A stretch of 64,000 bases of DNA from Pseudomonas gingeri. GTDB taxonomy: Bacteria > Pseudomonadota > Gammaproteobacteria > Pseudomonadales > Pseudomonadaceae. A program made the position numbers and the translations under genes. Shown here piece by piece: positions 46,066-55,214 of this stretch (its first letter is position 1; every line of letters starts with the position of its first letter). The notes under the pieces were generated by a model. That model was not told the origin of the DNA. It saw only the letters and a list, made by a program, of their open reading frames with translations, and made no database searches. The stretch spans positions 106,344 through 170,343 of the forward strand of contig NZ_JACAQA010000005.1 of assembly GCF_013385425.1 (NCBI RefSeq), given 5' to 3'.

Positions 46066-46893
46066 ATGGATGCGCAAACCCTTCGAGCCCAAGCCTTCAA
46101 GGCCCTGCACGAACGTGACGGAGCCTTTGTGATTCCCAATCCCTGGGATGCCGGTTCGGCAAAGATGCTCGCCGCACTGGGCTTCGAGGCGTTGGCCACC
46201 ACCAGCGCGGGCCTGGCGTTTTCCCTTGGACGTCCGGATGCGGAAGGGGCCAACTCGCTGAACGATACGCTGGAAAACGCGCGGAGCATTGTCCTGGCCA
46301 CGACGCTGCCGGTGGCGGCCGATCTGGAAAATGGTTTTGCCCACAGCCCCGCCGGGTGTGCCGAGGCGATTTTGCGGGCGGCCGAAGCCGGCTTGGTGGG
46401 GGGCTCGATCGAAGACGCCAGTGGTCATGCCGAGGACCCCATCTATGAATTCAACCACGCGGTAGAACGGGTCGAGGCCGCGGTTGCCGCGGCCCGCAGC
46501 CTGTCGTTCCCCTTCATGCTCACGGCGCGGGCGGAGAACCTGCTGCACGGGCGCCAGGATCTGCCGGATACGATTCGCCGTTTGCAGGCGTTCGCCGAGG
46601 CCGGTGCCGACGTGCTGTATGCGCCAGGCCTGCGCACGCGTGAGGAGATCCAGGCGGTGGTCAAGGCCGTGGCGCCCAAGCCGGTAAATGTATTGATGTC
46701 GGGCGGGGTCAACCTGTCGGTGACCGAGTTGGGCGAACTGGGAGTCAAGCGCATCAGTGTCGGTTCGGCGTTGGCCCGGGCGGCGTACGGCGCCTTCTAT
46801 CGGGCGGCCGAGGAGATGCGTGGGCAGGGGACGTTCAGCGCGCTGGATCAGGCCATGCCCTTTGCGCGGATCAATCAGATGTTCAAGAACTAG
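46066..46893 (+). CDS. Isocitrate lyase/PEP mutase superfamily enzyme
   Basis: A 275-residue TIM-barrel enzyme. FVIPNPWDAGSAKMLAALGFEALATTSAGLAF is the conserved N-terminal strand-loop; DLENGFAHSP and GGSIEDASGHAEDPIYE hold the metal-binding Asp/Glu residues. The KKCGH loop of true isocitrate lyases is absent, so the enzyme is more likely an oxaloacetate decarboxylase, 2-methylisocitrate-lyase-like or phosphonate-related lyase of this superfamily. AGGAG precedes the ATG. It converges on the next gene with only 8 bases between stops. Confidence 0.85.
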   Translation: MDAQTLRAQAFKALHERDGAFVIPNPWDAGSAKMLAALGFEALATTSAGLAFSLGRPDAEGANSLNDTLENARSIVLATTLPVAADLENGFAHSPAGCAEAILRAAEAGLVGGSIEDASGHAEDPIYEFNHAVERVEAAVAAARSLSFPFMLTARAENLLHGRQDLPDTIRRLQAFAEAGADVLYAPGLRTREEIQAVVKAVAPKPVNVLMSGGVNLSVTELGELGVKRISVGSALARAAYGAFYRAAEEMRGQGTFSALDQAMPFARINQMFKN

Positions 46894-46901
46894 GTAAACA
46901 C

Positions 46902-47516
46902 TCAGGCCGCGAGGCGCAGGTTCTGTGCCACCAGCGGACGGGCCCAGTTCAGGTCGTAGTCCATGGCTTTCTGCTGCTTGACCAGGGTTTCTTCGTCGAA
47001 CGGCACATGCGGCTCCAGCAGATCCAGCTCGAACTCGGCAATCGGCAGGTGCAGCGGACGCGCTTGCGGCGCGGGGCCCGGTGCTGGCAGCGGCTGGCCG
47101 GCGTTGAGGACGATAGGGCGAACCCAGCCGCTTTCGAAATCCTGCTGTTTCTGTTGCGCGACAACTTCTTCCGGCGGGTAAGGCACGGGCCGCTTCAGCA
47201 GGTCCAGATCGAATTCGGCAATCGGCAGGAACAGCGGCTCCGGCGGACGGACCGGGGTGTCCTTTACGTCACACTGGCGCTGGTCGACGATCTGCGCCAG
47301 CAGCTCGGCACCGGCGGTGGGCTCCACCGGGCCGTCGACCGGCAGTTGTGCCTGGACATTCTTTGCATCCGCCGCGTCCCCGACCTGTTCGGCCAGCGCC
47401 CGGGCAAAGAAATCTTGCCACAGGTGACTGACACCGCTCAGTGCCTGGGAATTGCGCAGGCCATAATTGTCGACGGGCGACAGATAACCTATGGATGTAG
47501 TGCGAATGTCTGACAT
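46902..47516 (-). CDS. Conserved hypothetical protein with internal 60-residue-spaced duplication
   Basis: A 204-residue soluble protein. The C-terminal half contains two copies of a about 40-residue unit: LFLPIAEFDLDLLKRPVPYP... (about 95-135) and LHLPIAEFELDLLEPHVPFD... (about 155-195), each ending with a W-x-RP motif (SGWVRPIV, LNWARPLV), joined by a Pro-rich linker. The N-terminal about 80 residues are helical (HLWQDFFARALAEQV). No catalytic motif. Function unknown; conservation in pseudomonads is my expectation, not checked. Confidence 0.75.
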   Translation of the reverse strand: MSDIRTTSIGYLSPVDNYGLRNSQALSGVSHLWQDFFARALAEQVGDAADAKNVQAQLPVDGPVEPTAGAELLAQIVDQRQCDVKDTPVRPPEPLFLPIAEFDLDLLKRPVPYPPEEVVAQQKQQDFESGWVRPIVLNAGQPLPAPGPAPQARPLHLPIAEFELDLLEPHVPFDEETLVKQQKAMDYDLNWARPLVAQNLRLAA

Positions 47517-47608
47517 GGCTCTCGAGTGACGCTCAGGTCTGGCAAAATGCTGGATAATGTTTTTATCGGCAGCTTTTGCCGATCATTAAATTTTTGAGCG
47601 TGTTTTTC

Positions 47609-48391
47609 ATGAGTGAGCAGCAAGCACCGGTCCGTATCAGAGTCGAGGCCCTGGCCGAAGGGTTGCAATCCCGGGCCGAAGCCTGGGCCGAACGCCTCGG
47701 TTTGCCGTTGCAGGAAGCCGAAGCGGAGTTCGCTTTGCAGGTGTCGGAGCAGGGGTTGCAGTTGCAGCAACTGGGACCTGAGGCGCCTGGACCGGTCCGG
47801 GTGGACTTTGTCGAAGGCGGCGCGGCGCACCGGCGTCTGTATGGCGGCGGCAGCGGGCAGATGATCGCCAAGGCCGTGGGCATTCAACCGGGCGTACGGC
47901 CGCGGGTGCTGGACGCCACTGCTGGCTTGGGCAAGGATGCGTTCGTGCTGGCGAGCCTGGGCTGCGAGATGAGCCTGATCGAGCGCCAGCCGCTGATTGG
48001 CGCCTTGCTCGAGGATGGCCTGGCCCGTGGGTTGGAAGATTTCGACGTGGCGCCGATTGTTTCGCGCATGCACTTGCTCAAGGGCAATTCGATCGAGGTG
48101 ATGCGCAATTGGGAAGGCGAGGCGCCCCAGGTGATCTACCTGGACCCGATGTTTCCTCACCGTGAGAAAACCGCCCTGGTGAAGAAGGAAATGCGCCTGT
48201 TCCGCCCGTTGGTGGGCGATGACCCGGATGCGCCGGCATTGCTGGAGGCGGCACTGGCCCTGGCGACCCATCGGGTGGTGGTCAAGCGCCCGCGCAAGGC
48301 GCCGTGTATCGACGGGCCGAAACCGAGCCATGGCCTGGACGGCAAGTCGAGTCGCTATGACATCTACCCGAAGAAAGCCCTGAAGCCTTGA
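47609..48391 (+). CDS. rsmJ: RsmJ, 16S rRNA m2G1516 methyltransferase
   Basis: A 260-residue SAM-dependent methyltransferase that modifies G1516 of 16S rRNA. Features: [33 protein letters not shown] (SAM motif I), [34 protein letters not shown] (catalytic region) and [12 protein letters not shown]. The ATG at 47609 is chosen because the residues before it are not family-like and GAGCG precedes it. It diverges from the duplicated-repeat protein gene. Confidence 0.93.
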   Translation: MSEQQAPVRIRVEALAEGLQSRAEAWAERLGLPLQEAEAEFALQVSEQGLQLQQLGPEAPGPVRVDFVEGGAAHRRLYGGGSGQMIAKAVGIQPGVRPRVLDATAGLGKDAFVLASLGCEMSLIERQPLIGALLEDGLARGLEDFDVAPIVSRMHLLKGNSIEVMRNWEGEAPQVIYLDPMFPHREKTALVKKEMRLFRPLVGDDPDAPALLEAALALATHRVVVKRPRKAPCIDGPKPSHGLDGKSSRYDIYPKKALKP

Positions 48392-48431
48392 AAGCAGGCT
48401 TGGCGTGACGGTTTGGGCGATCTTGAGGGCC

Positions 48432-48522
48432 TCATCGCGAGCAAGCTTGCTCCTACAGGATTTGTGTCGTGAGCACCGTCTATGCAGTACGCAAAACTTG
48501 TAGGAGCAAGCTTGCTCGCGAT
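48432..48522. repeat. REP half-elements after rsmJ
   Basis: CATCGCGAGCAAGCTTGCTC (48432-48451) and TGTAGGAGCAAGCTTGCTCG (48500-48519) are inverted copies pointing outward. They sit between the convergent rsmJ and the TetR gene. Confidence 0.8.
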
Positions 48523-48547
48523 AGCGGTCTGACAGGCGCCCGAGTGC

Positions 48548-49183
48548 TCAAGGCCGGTAGGCGCGCATGAACAACCCCACCACCTCGCGCACATGGGCTT
48601 CGCCCTCGGCCTCGCTCGGCGGCTCGCCGCAGCCGTAGAGCAGGCGGAAGTTCGCCGCGCCCTTGAGCAGGCAGAAGAAGTGCTCGGCGGCGTAGTGCGG
48701 CTTGTCGATCACCAGGGCACCGCCCTGGTTGATCCGACTCAGCAGCCGCTCCATCTCCGTGAGCATGCGTTGGGGCCCGGCCTCGAAGAAGATCTGCGAG
48801 AGCTTCGGGTCCTGGCTGCCCAGGGCCATGATCAGCCGATGCAGGTTCACCGACTCGTCACTGTTGATCAGGTGATGAAAACCCCGGGCGATGTTCAGCA
48901 GAATGCTTTCCACCGGCACGCCTTCGGGCAGGGCGAAAAACAGCTCGGGCAGCTGTTCTGCGCATTTGGCCACCACGGCAGCGGAGAACAGTGTCTCCTT
49001 GTCGTTGAAATGGCTGTACACCGTCAGCTTTGAAACACCTGCTGCTGCAGCGACTGCGTCCATGCTGGTGCTGGCGTATCCATTACTCAGGAACAGATCT
49101 TTCGCCGCTTGCAGGACGGCCTGGCGTTTTGCCAGGTCCTTGGGGCGGCCGGGGCCGCTGGGCACTGAAAGATTGTCGGACAT
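48548..49183 (-). CDS. TetR-family repressor, MexL-like
   Basis: A 211-residue repressor. The helix-turn-helix is at about residues 22-68: AVLQAAKDLFLSNGYASTSMDAVAAAAGVSKLTVYSHFNDKETLFSAAV. The C-terminal TetR_C domain covers the rest, with HFFCLLKGAANFRLLYGCGEP near the end. It is divergent from an RND efflux operon with two palindromic sites between, the same layout as mexL-mexJK in P. aeruginosa, where MexL represses both itself and the pump. The length is the same as MexL as I remember it. Confidence 0.88.
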   Translation of the reverse strand: MSDNLSVPSGPGRPKDLAKRQAVLQAAKDLFLSNGYASTSMDAVAAAAGVSKLTVYSHFNDKETLFSAAVVAKCAEQLPELFFALPEGVPVESILLNIARGFHHLINSDESVNLHRLIMALGSQDPKLSQIFFEAGPQRMLTEMERLLSRINQGGALVIDKPHYAAEHFFCLLKGAANFRLLYGCGEPPSEAEGEAHVREVVGLFMRAYRP

Positions 49184-49212
49184 TTTCTTAGTTAATACTG
49201 GACTGGTGAGTT

Positions 49213-49239
49213 TGGTATTAATACCATACTGGCCAGTAT
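49213..49239. promoter_or_regulatory. Two adjoining palindromic operators for the MexL-like repressor
   Basis: TGGTATTAATACCA (49213-49226) and ATACTGGCCAGTAT (49226-49239) are both perfect 14-bp palindromes and share base 49226. A further ATACTGG occurs at 49195-49201. They lie midway between the repressor and efflux genes, where MexL-type binding is expected to control both. Confidence 0.7.
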
Positions 49240-49276
49240 AAATATTCTGAGCACCATTAGCGAAAGGTCCTACACC

Positions 49277-50377
49277 ATGCTCCGCTATGTCATGCCCCTT
49301 GCGTTGCCCGTCAGTTTAGCCCTTTTCCTGGCCGGTTGTGGTCATGAAGAGCCGGCCCAGGTCAGCGTTCGTCCCGCGATGGTGGTGCAGCCACAGCCTT
49401 CGGCCCAGGCCATGGACAGTTATCCTGGCGAAGTGCGGGCGCGTTTCGAGCCCGACCTGGCCTTTCGTATCGGTGGCAAGGTCAGTCGACGACTGGTGGA
49501 GGAGGGCGAGCGGGTCAAGGCCAACCAGCCCCTGGCGGAGCTCGACCCGCAGGACGTGCGCCTGCAACTGGAAGCGACTCGTGCCCAGGTTGCGGCCGCC
49601 GAGGCCAACCTGAACCTGGTGCGCTCCGAGCGTGATCGCTACAAGACCTTGCTCGACCGACAGATGGTCAGCCGCTCGCAGTACGACAACGCGGAAAACC
49701 TCTACCGCTCCGGTGAAGCCCGCCTCAAGCAGATCAAGGCCGAGTTCGACGTGTCCAGCAACCAGGCCGGTTATGCCGTGTTGCGTGCGCCCCAGGACGG
49801 TGTAGTCGCCAAGCGCCTGGTGGAAGTCGGCCAGGTGGTCGCCGCCGGCCAGACGGTCTTTACCCTGGCCGCCGACGGCGAGCGTGAAGTGCTGATCAGC
49901 TTCCCGGAGCAGGCTTTCGGACGGTTCAAGATCGGCCAGGATGTGGCCGTGGAACTCTGGTCGCAGCCGGACCAGCGTTTCAACGGGCGGATCCGCGAGT
50001 TGTCGCCGGCCGCCGACCCCAAGTCGCGGACCTTCGCCGCCCGTATCGCCTTCAGCGCCGGCAAGGTGCCGGCTGAGTTGGGACAGAGCGCCCGGGTGTT
50101 TATCCAGGCCGCCGGTGTGGTGCCGTTGTCGGTGCCGCTGTCGGCGGTGACCGCGGAAAACGGTGCGACCTATGTCTGGCGGGTCCAGGCGGACAACACC
50201 CTCAAACGGACCCCGGTGCGGGTCGGTGCCTTTGGCGAAAAGACCGTGCCGGTGTTCGAAGGCCTTTCGGCCAGCGATTGGGTGGTGGCGGCCGGGGTGC
50301 ATGTGCTCCATGACGGCGACCTGGTTCGCCCGGTGGATCGCTCCAACCGCGTGGTCAATCTGGCGGCCAAGGAGTAG
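49277..50377 (+). CDS. RND efflux periplasmic adaptor (MexJ-like)
   Basis: A 366-residue membrane fusion protein. It begins with a lipoprotein signal, LPVSLALFLAGCGHEEP (Cys about residue 21). YPGEVRARFEPDLAFRIGGKVSRRL starts the barrel-sandwich half; helical hairpin about 90-150 (LEATRAQVAAAEANLNLVRSERDRYKTLL); second half LRAPQDGVVAKRLVEVGQVV; beta-barrel and membrane-proximal domains follow. It joins the RND pump to an outer-membrane channel. It comes 6 bases before the pump gene. MexJ is 367 residues. Confidence 0.92.
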   Translation: MLRYVMPLALPVSLALFLAGCGHEEPAQVSVRPAMVVQPQPSAQAMDSYPGEVRARFEPDLAFRIGGKVSRRLVEEGERVKANQPLAELDPQDVRLQLEATRAQVAAAEANLNLVRSERDRYKTLLDRQMVSRSQYDNAENLYRSGEARLKQIKAEFDVSSNQAGYAVLRAPQDGVVAKRLVEVGQVVAAGQTVFTLAADGEREVLISFPEQAFGRFKIGQDVAVELWSQPDQRFNGRIRELSPAADPKSRTFAARIAFSAGKVPAELGQSARVFIQAAGVVPLSVPLSAVTAENGATYVWRVQADNTLKRTPVRVGAFGEKTVPVFEGLSASDWVVAAGVHVLHDGDLVRPVDRSNRVVNLAAKE

Positions 50378-50383
50378 TCCCCG

Positions 50384-53300
50384 ATGGGTTTCAATCTTTC
50401 CGAATGGGCGTTGCGTAATCGCCAGATCGTACTGTTCCTGATGATTCTGCTCGCGCTGGTCGGGGCCTTGTCCTACACCAAGCTGGGGCAGAGCGAAGAC
50501 CCGCCGTTCACCTTCAAGGCCATGGTCATCAAGACCAACTGGCCGGGGGCCACGGCCCAGGAAGTCTCGCGGCAAGTCACCGAACGCATTGAAAAGAAGC
50601 TGATGGAGACCGGCGAGTACGAGAAAATCATCTCCTTCTCCCGGCCAGGGGAATCCCAGGTGACCTTCATGGCCCGGGACTCGATGCATTCCTCGGAGGT
50701 TCCCGACCTCTGGTACCAGGTCCGCAAGAAGATCGGCGATATCCGCCAGACCTTGCCGCCGGATATCCAGGGGCCGTTTTTCAACGATGAGTTCGGCACC
50801 ACCTTCGGCAATATCTACGCCCTGACCGGCGAGGGTTTCGACTACGCCGTGCTCAAGGACTACGCCGACCGTATCCAGATCCAGTTGCAGCGGGTCAAGG
50901 ACGTGGGCAAGGTCGATCTGCTCGGTCTGCAGGACGAAAAGGTCTGGATCGAACTCTCCAACGTCAAGCTGGCGACCCTTGGTCTGCCGCTGAGTGCGGT
51001 GCAGCAGGCCCTGCAGGAGCAGAATGCGGTGTCCACCGCCGGCTTCTTCGAGACCCCGACCGAGCGTGTGCAACTGCGGGTCAGCGGTAACTTCAAGACC
51101 GTCGACGAGATCAAGAACTTCCCGATCCGCGTCGGTGACCGCACCTTCCGTATCAGCGATGTCGCCGAGGTGCACCGTGGCTTCAACGATCCACCGGCAC
51201 CGCGCATGCGCTTCATGGGCGAAGACGCGATCGGCCTGGCGGTGGCAATGAACGAGGGCGGCGATATCCTGGTGCTGGGCAAGGCACTGGAGGTCGAGTT
51301 CGCGCGTATCCAGAAAAACCTGCCGGCGGGGATGAAACTGAGCAAGGTCTCCGACCAGCCGGCGGCAGTGAAGACCGGCGTCGGTGAGTTCGTCCAGGTA
51401 CTGGTGGAAGCCCTGGTCATTGTGTTGCTGGTAAGTTTCTTCTCCCTGGGTGTGCGCACCGGGATGGTAGTGGCGCTGGCGATTCCGCTGGTGCTGGCGA
51501 TGACCTTTGCCGCCATGTACTACCTGGGCATCGGCCTGCACAAGATCTCTCTCGGCGCGCTGGTACTGGCCCTCGGCTTGCTGGTGGATGACGCAATCAT
51601 TGCCGTGGAGATGATGGCGATCAAGATGGAGCAGGGCTTCGACCGCCTCAAGGCGGCGAGTTTTGCCTGGACCAGCACGGCGTTCCCGATGCTCACCGGC
51701 ACCCTGATCACCGCCGCCGGTTTCCTGCCGATTGCCACCGCGCAGTCGGGCACTGGCGAATACACCCGCTCGATTTTCCAGGTGGTGACCCTGGCCCTGC
51801 TGGCGTCGTGGATCGCGGCGGTGGTGTTCGTGCCTTACCTGGGGGAAAAGCTGCTGCCGGACCTGGCGAAGATCCACGCCGCCAAGCATGGCAGCGAACA
51901 ACCGGACCCTTATGGCACACCGTTTTACCAGCGTGTCAGGCGTATGGTGGAGTGGTGCGTACGCCGTCGTAAAACCGTGATCGTGCTGACTGTCGCGCTG
52001 TTTATCGGCTCGTTGCTGCTGTTCCGCTTTGTGCCGCAACAGTTCTTCCCGGCCTCGGGGCGGCTGGAGCTGATGGTCGACCTGAAGCTGGCCGAAGGCG
52101 CGTCCCTGAACAACACCACCGAACAGGTTGCGCGTCTGGAAGCCCTGCTCAAGGATCATCCCGGTATCGACAACTATGTCGCCTATATCGGTACCGGTTC
52201 GCCGCGTTTCTACCTGCCGCTGGACCAGCAATTGCCGGCCACCAGCTTTGCCCAGTTCGTCGTGCTGGCCAAGAGCATCGAGGATCGGGAAGTGCTGCGC
52301 ACCTGGCTGATCAAGGTCCTCGACGAGCAGTTCGCCGATGTGCGCGGACGCGTGACACGCCTGGAGAACGGACCGCCCGTGGGTTATCCGGTGCAGTTCC
52401 GGGTGACCGGCGAGCATATCGAAGTGGTCCGTGCCCTGGCGCGCAAGGTGGCGGCCAAGGTCCGTGAGAATCCGCACGTGACCAATGTGCACCTGGACTG
52501 GGAAGAGCCGAGCAAGGTGGTCTACCTGAACGTCGATCAGGACCGGGCCCGGGCGCTGGGGGTGAGTACTTCGAACCTGTCGCGCTTCCTGCAACTGTCG
52601 CTGACCGGTTCGACCGTCAGCCAGTATCGCGAGGACAACGAGTTGATCGAAATCCTTATGCGCGGCACTGTCCAGGAGCGCAACCAGTTGTCGGCATTGC
52701 CGAGCCTGGCGGTACCGACGGACAACGGCACCAGCGTGGCGCTGTCGCAGATCGCGACCCTGGAGTACGGTTTCGAGGAAGGCATTATCTGGCACCGCAA
52801 CCGCTTGCCGACCGTGACGATCCGCGCCGACATCTACGGCCAGGAGCAGCCCCTGAGCCTGGTCAAGCAGATCATGCCGACCCTGGATCCGGTTCGCGCC
52901 GAGTTGCCGGACGGCTACCTGCTGGAGGTCGGTGGTACCGTGGAGGATTCGGAGCGCGGCCAGGCCTCGGTGAATGCCGGCGTGCCACTGTTCATAGTGG
53001 TGGTACTGACCTTGTTGATGCTGCAACTGCGCAGCTTCTCGCGGGTGGCGCTGGTGTTCCTCACCGCGCCGCTGGGGCTGATCGGGGTGACCCTGTTCCT
53101 GCTGGTGTTCCGCCAACCGTTCGGTTTTGTCGCGATGCTCGGGACCATTGCCCTGTCGGGGATGATCATGCGCAACTCGGTGATCCTGGTGGACCAGATC
53201 GAACAGGATATCCGCGCGGGCATGTCGCAATGGCAGGCAATTATCGAAGCGACGGTGCGGCGTTTCCGCCCCATCGTGCTGACCGCCCTGGCGGCGGTGC

Positions 53301-53449
53301 TGGCGATGATTCCGCTGTCGCGCAGCGTGTTCTACGGACCGATGGCCGTGGCGATCATGGGCGGTTTGATCGTGGCGACGGCCTTGACCCTGCTGTTCCT
53401 GCCGGCACTGTATGCGGGGTGGTTCAGGGTGAAGAAGACGGCCCCCTAA
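50384..53449 (+). CDS. RND efflux pump, inner-membrane transporter (MexK-like)
   Basis: A 1021-residue proton-driven pump with 12 membrane helices and two large periplasmic loops. It begins FNLSEWALRNRQIVLFLMILLALVGALSY. Helix 4 carries the proton-relay acidic pair in LGALVLALGLLVDDAIIAVEMM. Gene duplication symmetry is evident (second half from about residue 525, KTVIVLTVALFIGSLLLF). No outer-membrane channel gene is present, as with mexJK, so it must use a channel encoded elsewhere. Substrates (for example triclosan or erythromycin for MexJK) cannot be assumed here. Confidence 0.92.
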   Translation: MGFNLSEWALRNRQIVLFLMILLALVGALSYTKLGQSEDPPFTFKAMVIKTNWPGATAQEVSRQVTERIEKKLMETGEYEKIISFSRPGESQVTFMARDSMHSSEVPDLWYQVRKKIGDIRQTLPPDIQGPFFNDEFGTTFGNIYALTGEGFDYAVLKDYADRIQIQLQRVKDVGKVDLLGLQDEKVWIELSNVKLATLGLPLSAVQQALQEQNAVSTAGFFETPTERVQLRVSGNFKTVDEIKNFPIRVGDRTFRISDVAEVHRGFNDPPAPRMRFMGEDAIGLAVAMNEGGDILVLGKALEVEFARIQKNLPAGMKLSKVSDQPAAVKTGVGEFVQVLVEALVIVLLVSFFSLGVRTGMVVALAIPLVLAMTFAAMYYLGIGLHKISLGALVLALGLLVDDAIIAVEMMAIKMEQGFDRLKAASFAWTSTAFPMLTGTLITAAGFLPIATAQSGTGEYTRSIFQVVTLALLASWIAAVVFVPYLGEKLLPDLAKIHAAKHGSEQPDPYGTPFYQRVRRMVEWCVRRRKTVIVLTVALFIGSLLLFRFVPQQFFPASGRLELMVDLKLAEGASLNNTTEQVARLEALLKDHPGIDNYVAYIGTGSPRFYLPLDQQLPATSFAQFVVLAKSIEDREVLRTWLIKVLDEQFADVRGRVTRLENGPPVGYPVQFRVTGEHIEVVRALARKVAAKVRENPHVTNVHLDWEEPSKVVYLNVDQDRARALGVSTSNLSRFLQLSLTGSTVSQYREDNELIEILMRGTVQERNQLSALPSLAVPTDNGTSVALSQIATLEYGFEEGIIWHRNRLPTVTIRADIYGQEQPLSLVKQIMPTLDPVRAELPDGYLLEVGGTVEDSERGQASVNAGVPLFIVVVLTLLMLQLRSFSRVALVFLTAPLGLIGVTLFLLVFRQPFGFVAMLGTIALSGMIMRNSVILVDQIEQDIRAGMSQWQAIIEATVRRFRPIVLTALAAVLAMIPLSRSVFYGPMAVAIMGGLIVATALTLLFLPALYAGWFRVKKTAP

Positions 53450-53462
53450 AGCGCGGCCGTTT

Positions 53463-53640
53463 TGTAGAGCCTGGCTTGCCAGCGAAGCTTTTGGCGATCT
53501 TGAGGGCCTCTTCGCGGGCAAGCCCTGCTCCTACAGGTTTTTGTCGTATGCAATATAGGTGATCGACTCGGTCATGTAGGAGCCTGGCTTGCCAGCGAAG
53601 CTTTTGGCGATCTTGCAGACCTTATCGCTGGCAAGACAGT
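53463..53640. repeat. Tandem REP-like elements after the RND operon
   Basis: Two blocks share TAG(G)AGCCTGGCTTGCCAGC and GAAGCTTTTGGCGATCTTG: 53464-53537 (with a full inverted partner ending CTGCTCCTACAG) and 53577-53640 (partner partly diverged, TTATCGCTGGCAAGACAG). The second copy looks like a tandem duplication of the first. The gap contains no gene. Confidence 0.75.
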
Positions 53641-53655
53641 TCAAGGGGGGAGGTG

Positions 53656-54345
53656 TCAGAGCGCGCCAAACACCTTCTTCGCCAGGCTGGTGGCCGCCGC
53701 CGCCGGGTTGGCGCGGATGTCTTCTTCCTTCTGGGCGATCATCTTGAACAGGCCGTCCAGGGCTTTTTCCGTTACGTAGCCTTCAACGTTGGCACTCTTG
53801 GCATCGAGTACGCCGAGGGTCGCCGCCTGCCCGGCGAACGAGTTGTATTGCTTGGCCAGGCCCACCTTGTCGGTAGCCTCCTTGACGATCGGCAGGAACT
53901 TGGCGCGAATCTGCTCACGGCTGGTCTTGTCCAGGTACTGAGTCGCCGAATCCTTGCCACCGGTGAGGATGCCCTTGGCATCGGTCACGGTCATTTTCTT
54001 CACGGCGTCCACCAGCAACGCCTGGGCCTGTGGCATGGCGGCTTCCGCCGCCTTGTTCATGCTGGCTTCCAGTTGATCGACCTGGGCGCCCATGCCGAAC
54101 TGCTTCATCTTGCTGGCGACCTTGCCGAGGCTGCCCGGCAGTTCGATCTTCACCGCAGGGTTGTTGCTGAAACCACCCGGCTTGCCGAGGTTGGTCACGG
54201 CGGCGACGGCACCCTGGGCCAGCGCGTCCTTGAGGCCGCCGGAGGCTTCACCCTGGGAGAGGCTGCCCAGGGACAAGGCCAGGGCGTTGACGGAAATCAG
54301 CAGGCCTGCGCAGAGGCCGACCAGACGAAGGGAGGGACGGAGCAT
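53656..54345 (-). CDS. DUF4197 domain protein, exported
   Basis: A 229-residue protein with a signal peptide (LRLVGLCAGLLISVNALA, cleaved after about residue 24). The DUF4197 region starts LGSLSQGEASGGLKDALAQGAVAAV and includes IELPGSLGKVASKMKQFGMGAQVDQLEASMNKAAEAAMPQA and the C-terminal VTEKALDGLFKMIAQKEEDIRANPAAAATSLAKKVFG. The family is periplasmic and all-helical; function is unknown. It converges on the RND operon, separated by repeats. Confidence 0.88.
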   Translation of the reverse strand: MLRPSLRLVGLCAGLLISVNALALSLGSLSQGEASGGLKDALAQGAVAAVTNLGKPGGFSNNPAVKIELPGSLGKVASKMKQFGMGAQVDQLEASMNKAAEAAMPQAQALLVDAVKKMTVTDAKGILTGGKDSATQYLDKTSREQIRAKFLPIVKEATDKVGLAKQYNSFAGQAATLGVLDAKSANVEGYVTEKALDGLFKMIAQKEEDIRANPAAAATSLAKKVFGAL

Positions 54346-54467
54346 GGAAGCTTCCTTGTTGGGATCAGTGGGGAAATCCGTGGCGCCAGGAGAAACCTGG
54401 CGCCAGCCAGTAAGAATCTAACGGATTTATCGGCAAACACCAGTTTTCTACAGGTGTTGCCTGCCAC

Positions 54468-55088
54468 TCAGGCGCTGAGGATCAGGCTCTGGGGTTTTTC
54501 TTTCAGCAGTACGACGCTGCGCGGAATGGGCTTCATGGTGAATTTACGGCGGCTGCCAAAGGTGCCCTGGGTCTCGTAGATCTGGCCCGGCTTGACCTTG
54601 TTCACGTCGTAGCGCAGGTAGCGCGGGATCGAGCCCTTGAAGAAGGTGATTTCCTCGCTGAGGACATGCACCGGAATACCCGGTTCGGTCTGGGCCACCA
54701 GCCTCAGGGTAGCCAGGGTGTTGTCCTGCGTGCCGATCATCGGCACCAGCGCCGCGCTGAGGTACAGGTACCCCGGTGGGCTCAGGTGAAAGGTTTCTTC
54801 CTGGTTGTCCCGGCGCCAGCGGAAGCTGTATTTGATGTCCGGCAGCAGCGAGGTGCCGGCGACACTCAGGTCGATGTCGATCTCGACCTTGCAGTTACGC
54901 TTGAGGTCCGCCGGCAGTTCGAAGGTAAAGCGCCACGGCGACTGGTCGGGTAGTTGCGCACTGGTCCAGGTTCCCAGCAGGGTGTCGCTGCAGCGGTTGC
55001 GCAGGGTGATACGGGTTTCGGCCTTGGCCGGGATCCTGTAGTCCGGTGGAAAGTGGAAAACAGCGGTCACGACGTTTTTTGCGGTCAT
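54468..55088 (-). CDS. Conserved hypothetical protein, beta-rich
   Basis: A 206-residue soluble protein with alternating hydrophobic strands: VVTAVFHFPPDYRIPAKAETRITLRNR, WRFTFELPADLKRNCKVEIDIDLSV, LYLSAALVPMIGTQDNTLATLRLV. This looks like two tandem beta-sandwich modules related in style to YbaY/YscW-type domains, but I cannot confirm. No signal peptide, no membrane segment. It lies 126 bases downstream of plsB on the same strand. Confidence 0.7.
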   Translation of the reverse strand: MTAKNVVTAVFHFPPDYRIPAKAETRITLRNRCSDTLLGTWTSAQLPDQSPWRFTFELPADLKRNCKVEIDIDLSVAGTSLLPDIKYSFRWRRDNQEETFHLSPPGYLYLSAALVPMIGTQDNTLATLRLVAQTEPGIPVHVLSEEITFFKGSIPRYLRYDVNKVKPGQIYETQGTFGSRRKFTMKPIPRSVVLLKEKPQSLILSA

Positions 55089-55214
55089 CTCGATGTCCTT
55101 ATCGAACGCGTCAAAGGCAACGCAAGATTGAGTCTACACGGGCCTTTGCGCTTGAAAACCGGCGGAGAAGCATCCTTGCTGCTTTACCGAATGGTCTGAT
55201 GTGGGGGGTTCGTC

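Noticed and set aside
49316..53521. Open frame of 1401 codons on the minus strand across the RND operon
   Set aside because: It is the antisense shadow of two clear RND genes, caused by high third-position GC. Its translation is low-complexity (His, Gln, Arg, Gly) and matches no family.
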